Source: Neopestalotiopsis rosae
Taxonomy: Eukaryota > Ascomycota > Sordariomycetes > Amphisphaeriales > Sporocadaceae
Direction of reading: 5' to 3'
NCBI GenBank assembly: GCA_023078685.1
Contig: JALGAS010000003.1
Location: 3,038,001-3,102,000, forward strand
DNA: 64,000 bases
The notes below the pieces were generated by a model. It was not told the DNA's origin, searched no databases, and saw only the letters and a list, made by a program, of their open reading frames with translations. Position numbers and translations under genes: made by a program. Below are positions 55,005 through 64,000 of this stretch, piece after piece; within the stretch, counting starts at the first letter, position 1; every line of letters begins with the position of its first letter.

Positions 55005-57116
55005 TCACCTCGATCTCCCGTGTGCTCGCGATTTGTGGACATGCTTTACATTGATGTGCGATCACGGCACATCGCAGGAGGAACTCTGGGATATATAAGG
55101 GGCTGATAACGTTGCCACGACATGATTGAGACCTTTCTTAGACCGGCATCTTAGATACCATTTTGGAGTTTTGTTACGCTATTTACCAAACAATTTTATT
55201 TTTTTGACGATATATACTGCATCTTTCAGACTGTTGCAGCCGAGTTTCATTGTGTATATGGTTACAATCTTCGTACAGGCTGATGAGTACAAAGAACATA
55301 CAGTATTGAATGTGACAAGTCACGGCAGGAGCACCACCTCTGATTCCTTTCGATGTTCAACCGTCAATATAGTCCTTTCGAGTCGTGGCTTTGGGAAATT
55401 GAGTCATCGAAGTCTGACGGTACAATAAAGAAAACTCCATTCCTCATATCGAATTTGGCGAAGTAACAGAAATTATCAAGTAGGAATTGCTTGTGAATCA
55501 CAAGCTTGGTCGTGTTCCTCAAGAGAGACCAGTAATAGATTAAGCTATTAAAAGACTACTCAAGCATCCTGCTCTCGGTCGTAGTACTCTATAAACACCT
55601 GTTTCGAAAACATGTGCTTTCTGGTTCACTTACACATGCTGCTTTTGACTAAATCGAGCAGGTTCAACCTCTCGGCCTTTACATCATAGAACTCCCCCAT
55701 GACTCATTGTAGCGCCTTGAAATTTTTGTTTCTCAATTCTTTGGGTTTCTTTCCATGGCATCGGGCGCACCCGCAGAATACGCCGTCGTTGTTGCAAAAA
55801 GGCATTTTCTTCTTCTTTCCAAGGCGGGTTTTTAGTTTTGGGCAAAAAGCTACAAGGGCCACTAAAGCAGGTCCCGTCCAAAGTCAATTTCACGAGTCAA
55901 CCCGACAGAAAAAAAACCCCCCTTAGGTTTGAACAACAATAGTCTTGCTTGTGTATGTAATAGAAATTTGTGCCCCCTCGGCTATAGTATATACCAGGAA
56001 TTCGCGGTGAGGAGGAGGACCCCTCATCGAAGACTATAGAACATGGTGGTTTCACGACTATAGTCCATCTCGCATTGGTCGTATGTATGGAGGTGAGGGG
56101 AGTTTTCTTAGCTTCGTTGGTTTTAATCCCATGTTCCGGCGGGTAGATCCCGCAATCGTTAGCCGAGGATCGGGGGTGTGTGTGGCAGTGTTGTACCTTC
56201 AAGATGGGGCCTTTTTTCGAGGGAAACCAAACGCCGTCTCTCACGAATGGATACAATTGAACAAAGTGGGTTGTTTTTTGCGGTTTGCGGAGCAGGCAGT
56301 ATACTGTATTGTAGTAGCACACCCAATTGTGAGTCAAAACGAGATGCATTCCAATGATTCGAAGACTATTACTTGAATACTATTATTACTTGCATTTACC
56401 ATGTTTCTCGTCCATCTAGTTGCGCGTCTACCTGTTTAGTCAGAGAGTATTCAAGAAATATGTTTGGCTACTACTTGATCTTGATCGACGAGTCTGCTGA
56501 CGCACGTCATGTTTTGTGGGCAGAGTTGACGTTAATCACTATAGGACCACGCCGCGTCAGGCACGAAAGACGAAGTAGATGAACTAGAAGTCGGACTGTC
56601 TAGTCCATGGCAGAAGCGAGTAGAGGGCATTGTACGTACTACGTATTGCGCACGACTTTTGCATTCCACATTCAAAGACACTCGTCTCACGATAAAGCAG
56701 AATATGGTTTTTCTTGGTTGCTCTCTCTGTAGGCCTGACTGTTATACTGCTACGAGGATCACTGTTGCATCCTGGTCTTGATAAACATTGACAGGAATTC
56801 CGCAATATGATCATTCCATTTTCCTCCCAACACGGGTGATTCTCAACATGTAAGAGCTCTACCTAGTGCTGGTTGACGACACGCATTACAAAAAGTCCAG
56901 AGTGTGTGCCACGGCATGAGGAAAAAAGGAACGGTTCCATGACGAACAGGTTCCGCGTTTCCACTTTTAGGTTTGACCGCTGGACAAACATCTGATGAAC
57001 CGAGATATCGACAGGCATGGCCGGTCCTTGAGATGATGGCCCCACGCGGAGTAATAATAATTCATGCGTCAATGCTCTGTGTGTGTGTGCGCCAGGTGCG
57101 TGTGCGTGTGTGTATA

Positions 57117-57192
57117 CATAGTATGATCCAATTATCGCTATAGAAATATCCTTTCATAGTATGATCCAATTATCGCTATAGAAATATCCTTT
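57117..57192. repeat. Perfect 38 bp tandem duplication
   Basis: Two identical 38 bp copies, 57117-57154 and 57155-57192, beginning CATAGTATGATCCAATTATC. Perfect identity suggests a recent duplication. They directly follow a GT-rich microsatellite-like stretch. Confidence 0.9.
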
Positions 57193-58726
57193 TAGTATTA
57201 AACGAGGGAACACACACAAAATACATTACCTGTGTTCTTGACCGAAGCGAATGCAGCGGCTAGAAAATTTTCCTAACCTTTTCTCTCATGTCGCTGCTTG
57301 ATCTTACTTTTCGTTTTACCAGCAGCCAGCTTCTTTGCGCAGGTTGAATGAAGCGGTGAAGGCTTCGCGATGCCTCATTTGGTCAAACGTCCAAGGCTAG
57401 CGCATGGCAGATCTGCCTTACGACTGGTAGTTCCCGTGGAAGCATTGCAGCTCGCTGCCACACCCTATGCAAAGTAGTATACTAGAGCTGGGCTGCGCGC
57501 CCGGGGGACAAGGGCAGATTGACAGACGACGAGTAAGCTGCTGTACTATGCAGGTGGGAGTGTGTCTATATACAGTAGAGGCAGACAGACAGACACATTA
57601 GCTGCCGGTCGGTAACATGGCGCGGCCTTTTTTAACATGCCAATGTGCATGCCAATACAGATTACTGACAAGCGAAGGACGATCCCGCTCGTAGTATGTA
57701 GGCAGACAGGATGGTTTGGATGGTCAGGTCAGGGTACAAAGAGAATGCATAGAATGAAGGGTCCTTCTAGATTTCGGTGGGAATAATGGAAGCGTGACCT
57801 GTTGCAAGCTACTGCAACGCGCTCTTCTGTCTGCTGTCACGATATCCAACGAACAGCACACGAGAGGCCCAACGAGATGCAGCTGTTGCATCTAGTAGAT
57901 CCACCTCGAGATGGGGACCCGACGACGTGGAAGACTGCCAACGTCTGAAGCAGGGAAGTAATTACGATACTAGCAAGCGCATCAATGCCCATTCATCAGG
58001 TATTGATACATGCATTCATTATCTGTCGTACGCCGTCAGAAGCAGAAGCGGTCATCCCTAGAGGCGTGCAGACGGAATTTCAATTAAGATTTTACGTACC
58101 TTGAAGATTTGAGCCGCCCCCCTCAGTAATGAGTAACGGAATATTGTAATCTGTAGGCAAGGCACAAGAGGCGACGCGCATTTTCCCTTTCCATCCGCAC
58201 ACGCGACATTGGAACAAATCACACCTGCCTCGTCTTGTCCCGAAGCCAATTATATGCAGAAACATAGTTGCCACATAGGGAGGTAATGTGCGAAAAGAGA
58301 TGATATGTCTCTCTTTTTTCTTTCCCAATAATATAGGCATGGCCCGTCCCTCCGCCCGTCCCCCGGCGTAAACGACAGGGATGATGAATGAGAACGCGCA
58401 CGAATTGTCCATCTGGCCCATGGGTCGGTCACTGGGCGGAGAGGAGGGGTCCAACGTTTCCCAGGGAGGGGCAGAAATCTCCATTCGCGTCAAGTGGTCA
58501 CTGTCAAATAATCGGAGGAGCCAAAGGAACGAGGTTGGGAAGTAATCTCCAGTACTCTAGGGCGCCTTCTTTGACAGCTAGGGGCCCCGAAAGTGATACT
58601 GAACCATTTGGACCATTGGGGGTTGGTTATTTTCGCGAATCCCGGTTCTTTGGCCTGTGACGTGCCTGGCGGGCGGTTGCCCCATCTAGCGCTAGTCTCG
58701 CCCTGATCAGACAACCAGAGGGAGGG

Positions 58727-58747
58727 AAAAAAAAAAAAAAAAAAAAA
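58727..58747. repeat. Poly-A run of 21
   Basis: Twenty-one A in a row after a GGGAGGG stretch. It could be a simple slippage tract or the tail of a very old retro-insertion; no element body was recognised next to it. Confidence 0.8.
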
Positions 58748-60919
58748 GAAGCCCGAGTCTGTTTACCGGTCCCGGCCCACAAGATCGTTTTTGGTGGGCG
58801 ATCCGATTTCCAGTGTCCAGAAAAGAGGTATTATGGGGGGCTGAAAGAAAAGAGTGCAAGTAACCTCCTGGGTAGGTAATCCGATAGGTGTAGATGCAGA
58901 TTGAAAAATGTCTATGTCTCGTGCTACTTGGGGTCCAGAAAAGAATGAGAGAAGAGGCAAAACATTGAAGAGGGTGGTCTACTCTGGGCCTCGTGGTACT
59001 CGGTAGTCTGATCATGTTGGTGGTCTTGGAGGTGCTTCCAAACAGGGAGGAAGCTTTGTAAATGGTTGTTCACCTCCATCTTGCAGGTTGTGTGGTGGGG
59101 CACCCAGTTGCTATCGGACATGGACGTCGCAGCCGTCCCAATCTGTGTGGAAGGGCGGAAGGGCCTGAGGGAGGTACTTGCCCAACGGGGCCAATCTGGG
59201 TGGGACTGGAGGGTATCCAAGGTATCTCTTGGAGGTGTGAAATATCCATCTGAATGCCTGAACCTGCCCAATAGAATTTGGAGAATATCCCGTGGATCAC
59301 TGTAGTACAGTAGTAAACTGCTTGTCTGTCCCCGGGCCCCTCCTCCGCCACATGAATATTCAGTTTCGTTCGTTCGTTACCGTCCAAGGCCCATTCTAGG
59401 TATCTAATTCCCTCTCCGTTCACACCCTTTGGTTACTCTGCTCTGTACTTCTTGTCTGGCCCCGAGGACGAGACAAGCGTCCGCATGTATTTCGTTCCCG
59501 TCTTGCACTTGTTTGTTGCGTTGAGGCCTGCCATTCGCGCAAAAGCCTAAAGGTCATCGTGCATGACCCTGCAGCAAAAAAGAACAAAGTGCCCATACAT
59601 AAGACCAATAGATCCATTTTCTGCCACATACCTGGGTACATTTTTGTATCCATGCCCTGTTGTACAGGAGGGGAGAGACCGTTTTTGTTCTTTTTCCTCG
59701 TTGACGATCCGATCCCCAAGAGTCAAGGACCTTGTTTGTCGTTGTCCTTTGTACTCACATGATAATTCCACCAAACTCACTGCGATTGCACCCAATGCTG
59801 CTTGGTTGCACGCACAACAACTGCTGCGCACACAAAACGATACCCCAAACTCAGCAGCATTTGTCGGCACCCTAATTCGCCGCAATCGAGCAGCGCTCAA
59901 CGGAAAGAAACAAGGTAGAGTGAAGAGACGTGGCTAACCGGCGCATATAGTTGTAATTGTTCCAAGAAGAAATCCACATCCACTGCGCCAAGTCCATGCG
60001 ATTTCAAGCTCGTCCTGTCTGATATACTTGCGACGATATACTTGCGCCTCAGACCACATCCACACCTTGACGACTATATCAGCGCTCCAGGGCTGCGCTG
60101 TCGCCCCAGATCAGTCTGATATCCAAGTCCCTAGCTACTGTCTTGCACGTCTCGGCAAAGACTTGTAGTAGCGTCCATGATTCTTTTACCGCCTGGTCGC
60201 ATTCACTCGATCGTCGTTTTTCAGAATGGCTGCGGCCGCGGTTTTGGCCTGCTCTGAGAGCAGGACAAGGGTCGAACATGGCTGGCCAACGACCCAATCT
60301 ACGAGGACCACAACTGCGTGGAATGAGCTGGACTTGAAGACACAATTGAGCAGTATTGCAAGAATATGGTGCTCGTTACGGAAATTGGTATGCGAGCCTC
60401 CATTTCAATCATGTTTCTTGTCTTTGCGCACAGAGTGGTAGAGGGCGAGCCTGCTATCGTTCTGGGCGACTGCACAGCCATACGAGCATCTACAGTCCTG
60501 ATTTTTTACCTTCAGCTGCAAGTGAGCTGGATTGGGCGGCGCCAGGAACTGTCGTCCAAAGGGGAATGCTTTTGCCACAGGAGGAAGAAAAAACCTTGCG
60601 TCTCTTTTGCAATACAAAACCTTATGACAAGGCTAACGGAGGCCATCGGAAGCAGAACAACCATTGCGACCCCTCATCCACCCGCCGCAGCTATGCAATA
60701 ACTACGCCATTAATCATCCCAAACGCTGAACCTAAGCGTTCGCGACGACTGCTAGCGCAATGCGAACACCACGAGTCAAGCGAAGAGACGGCTGACCCCG
60801 CCCAAACCGGTGAATATGCTCATCAACGACCGCTGCCTCGAGATACTGCTGCGCCGACACCACAGAACCTTCAGAGCCGACGGGAACGTCGCAGGGACTC
60901 GATTATCAATGACCCCAGC

Positions 60920-63900
60920 ATGGACCACCTAATCGATTTCTCCAGCGAGGAGGGTTTCTACGAGTGCGCCAAGAAGAAGAAGAAGCAAGCGGCGGCAGCT
61001 TTCAACTGGGACGAGCCCGAAAAGAAGGACGAACCTCCAGCAGACGAAGGCAATGGAGGCGACCAAAACGGCGGCGACTCTGGAAATGCTGGAGGTGACG
61101 CATCAGGAGCCGGTGACGGCAACGGGGACGACAAGAAAGATGAGGGAGGAGATGCCAATCCCGACGACGAGTGGGGCGACTTTGCTACCGTGGGCAAGAA
61201 GAAGAAGAAGGGCAAGAAGGGTGCCGCAGCCGAGGAAGAAGTTGCAGAGGTCAAGACTGACGCATTCGACGAGATCAAACTAGACGATTCGGCACCCGCT
61301 CTAGACTTGGATTTTGGAGGAGGCAACGCAACAGAACCAAAGGCCAGTTCTTTCGGAACTTGGGGGACTAGTTGGAATACTGGCTCAACATGGGATTGGT
61401 CAAATACCAAGGACGCAGGCAAGGGCAAGGAGGAAGAGAAAAAGGAAGAGGTGGAAGACAACCCATGGAGTATAAATCGACCCAAGCCCAAGAAAAAGGG
61501 CAAAGCCACATTCAGCTTTGGTGCTTTCGATGAAGTGGAAGAGGAGAAACCCGAAGAACCAGCACCTGTCGAAGAGGAGAAGAAGGAAGACGATTTCAGC
61601 GGCTTCAGCTTTGGCACCAGCAAAAAGGACAAGAAAAAGAAGAAGAACAGCATCTGGGATCCCGAACCTGAGCCGGCGAAAGAGGAAGACCCTTTGGCGG
61701 TAAGCCAGGATCTTGAGTCGACAAAAGCTGCAGAAGACGATCTTTGGGGCGGTGGATGGGGAACTACCAAGAAGAAGGGCAAGAAGGGAAAGAATGCCGT
61801 GGAAGAGATCAAGGAACCTGATCCCCCGGCAGCACCTGATCCACCTGCTGAAGCGCCACCCCCCGAGGACGACTGGTTTACCGGTGGATCCAAGAAGGAC
61901 AAGAAGAAGAAGAAGGCTGGTTTCTCGTGGGGTGATGAACCGGAGGAGGAATTGCCCAAGGAAGAGCCGCCCAAGGAAGAGGAGAAGGCACCAGAAGAAG
62001 ACTTCTGGGGTACCATTACCACCAAGAAGAAGGGCAAGAAAGGTATGCGGACATGATCCATGGTTCCTTATGTGTTACCTGCGATTTTTGACAGTTGAAA
62101 ACTAACTCGATTTCACTCCCTAGGCAAGAATGTGGTCGAGGAAGTCAAGGAGCCTGATCCGCCGGCCGTTCCTGACCCACCAGCTCCCGAACCCGAGGAG
62201 AAGAAGGAAGAGGAGGACGGCTGGGGTATGTGGGGTGCTTCCAAGAAGGACAAGAAGAAAAAGAAGAAGGGCATCTTTGATGATCCTGAGCCCGAGCCGC
62301 CAGCTCCACCACCAGCAGACCCAGAGCCTGCAGCGGTACGTATTGACTTGACTTTTATTTACATGACGAGAGGCGCAAATAGGTGACTGACATTCGATAG
62401 GAGGCTGATGAGTGGGGTATTTGGGGCAAAAAGGACAAGAAAAAGAAGAAGGGCGCCGTCGAAGAGGTCATGGAAGACCCGTTGGTGGCGGAGCCGGCCC
62501 CAGAACCAGAGCCCGAGAAGAAGGACGACGACGACTTTTGGGCAACATTCGGCAGCAAGAAAGATAAGAAGAAGAAGAAGGGCAAGAATGCCGATCCTGA
62601 GCCCGAGCCTGTAGAGGAGATTCCAGAGCCCGAGGTGAGTTTATTCTACGTGACACAATCTACTTCAATTACGACTGCCATTCGCGGTCTTTTGATGTTA
62701 TGATTTTTGAGACTAACCTGACAAGCCCGAGCCTGAACCAATTGTTGAGGCAGCTCCTGAACCTGAGCCGGAGAAGAAGGAAGAAGACGACATTTGGGGT
62801 TTCTCAACCTCCAAGAAAGACAAGAAGAAGAAGAAGGGCAAGAATGCCATCATCGAAGAGCCTCCCAAAGCCCCAACACCGCCGCCAGAGCCCGAACCAG
62901 AGCCTGAGCCGGAGAAGAAGGAGGAGGACGATATCTGGAACTTTGGCACAAGCAAAAAAGACAAGAAGAAAAAGAAGAAGGGTGTCGTTGAAGAGGAACC
63001 TCCTCGAGAACCTACCCCTCCTCCTCCTGCTGAGCCTGAACCAGAACCCGAGGCTGAGCCCGAGAAGCCTGCTGAAGATGATTTCTGGGGGCTCTCTACC
63101 TCCAAAAAGGATAAGAAGAAGAAAAAGAAGGGAATTTTGGACGACTTTGAACCTGTAAAGGAGCCCGAACCAGAGCCGGAGCCACCAAAGGAGGAGGAAA
63201 AGCCAGCCGAGGACGATTTCTGGGCGACGCTTGGAACTTCCAAGAAGGACAAGAAAAAGAAGAAGAAGGGCGCCGCGGAAGAGGAACCAGTCAAGGAGCC
63301 GACGCCTGAACCAGAACCGGAGCCGGAGCCAGAACCCGTCATTGAGGAGAAGAAGGAGGAAGATGATATCTGGGGCTTTGGCCTCAGCAAGAAGGACAAG
63401 AAAAAGAAGAAGAAGGGAGTCGAAGAACCAGAACCGGAACCTGTCGTGGAGCCACCGCCGTATGTTGTACCGAGTGCTTACCCATATGTGATTATTAGCT
63501 AACGCTTTTCAGGGAACCTGTCGAGGAGAAGAAGGAAGATGACGACTTTTGGGCATCATTTAGTTCCAAGAAGGACAAGAAGAAGAAGAAGGGCAAGGAC
63601 GCTGAGCCAGAACCGCCGCCGCCACCTCCGCCACCACCTGCTCCCGAGCCCGAACCTGAAGCTGATATCTGGGGCACTTCTTCCTCCAAAAAGGACAAGA
63701 AGAAAAAGAAGAAGGGAAGCATTTGGGACGAGGAGCCGCCAAAGGAGCCAGAACCAGAACCTGTACCAGAGCCTGAGCCGGAACCAGTACTGGAATTCGA
63801 GCCCGAACCCATTGTCAAGGAGGAAATACCTGCTGTGGATGACAGCGCTTGGAGCTTCTGGGGAGCGACCAAGAAGACCACCAAGAAGAAGGGCAAGACC

Positions 63901-64000
63901 TCGGATTCCCTTGTGGAGCTTGAAAAGGAGCCCGAGGTGATACCAGATCCACCACCTCTCGCCCCGGAACCTGCTGATACTGGCAACGACGACTTCTGGG
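60920..64000 (+). CDS. Giant modular acidic/lysine-rich repeat protein, 5' part
   Basis: Five exons are modelled, 60920-62042, 62124-62335, 62401-62634, 62726-63459 and 63513 to the window edge, about 930 residues, continuing outside. The start MDHLIDFSSEEGFYECAKKK is provisional; the frame is open from 60356, and ATG 60566 is an alternative. The protein is almost entirely repeated modules: an acidic patch with Trp (DDFWG, DDIWGF), a short Ser/Thr-Gly link, a lysine run (SKKDKKKKKKG) and a Glu-Pro run (EPEPEPE). I count about 18 complete modules. The N-terminal region is Gly/Asp-rich, then Trp-rich (FGTWGTSWN, STWDWSN). No catalytic domain, signal peptide or membrane segment is seen here. Function is unknown; giant scaffold proteins such as leashin have comparable low-complexity middles, but that link is speculative. 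Confidence 0.75.

Larger units (their letters stand above)
55005..60919. other. 5.9 kb gene-poor region
   Basis: The longest gene-free stretch of the window. It contains GT-rich sequence at about 57079-57113, a perfect 38 bp tandem duplication (57117-57192) and a 21-nt A run (58727-58747). An open stretch of 188 codons, 60356-60919, runs in frame into the next gene and may be part of it. No other gene, tRNA or transposon was recognised; it may contain long promoter or non-coding transcripts. Confidence 0.5.

Noticed and set aside
60958..62061. A 367-codon Ser/Phe/Pro-rich open frame antisense to the repeat protein, with similar ones at 62713-63399 and 63495-63986
   Set aside because: They are the reverse reading of AAG-, GAG- and CCN-rich codons (Lys reads as Phe/Leu, Glu as Ser). 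They lack their own splice signals and mirror the sense repeats exactly.

Overview
This is a 64 kb piece of a filamentous ascomycete (Pezizomycotina) chromosome. Genes are split by short introns, usually 45-80 nt, with GTAAGT/GTACGT-like donors and CTAAC/CTGAC-like branch sites. Spacers are long and protein families are typically fungal: HET, Zn2Cys6, CRZ1, alternative oxidase, Mdm31, CAP59-type mannosyltransferase. The mix suggests Sordariomycetes, perhaps Hypocreales, but that placement is inference. Twenty-two protein genes are modelled. All exon junctions were worked out by hand from splice consensus and frame. No tRNA, rRNA, CRISPR array or intact transposon was recognised.

Left part (1-16 kb): the 5' portion of an MFS sugar transporter (minus); a 3.1 kb spacer; a secreted protein with an EGF-like module and a GH43-like propeller; a HET-domain protein; a MYND zinc-finger protein (minus); a Ser/Pro-rich protein with pentapeptide repeats; and a RING-finger protein.

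Accessory-looking block (16-26 kb): a DUF3253 protein, a short Zn2Cys6 factor, two large orphan polytopic membrane proteins and an alpha/beta-hydrolase. These have the feel of lineage-variable genes.

Housekeeping block (27-49 kb): a PMP24-like peroxisomal membrane protein, a CMT1/CAP59-type mannosyltransferase, a class I methyltransferase with an 11-nt exon, LSM6, a Rad60/Esc2-like SUMO-like-domain protein, PNO1/DIM2, MDM31, a secreted Cys-rich protein with a Kex2-type site, eIF3j (HCR1) and alternative oxidase. Many are convergent or divergent pairs. LSM6 and the Rad60-like gene diverge from a spacer filled by a degenerate minisatellite of about 50 bp per unit. PNO1 and MDM31 diverge from a 648 bp spacer, and an upstream ORF overlaps the MDM31 start.

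Right part (49-64 kb): the calcineurin-responsive factor CRZ1, a gene-poor gap of about 5.9 kb, and the start of a very repetitive acidic/lysine-rich protein. That protein is built of about 18 modules (acidic-Trp, lysine run, Pro-Glu run) and continues beyond the window. It and the LSM6/Rad60 minisatellite are the least explained structures here.
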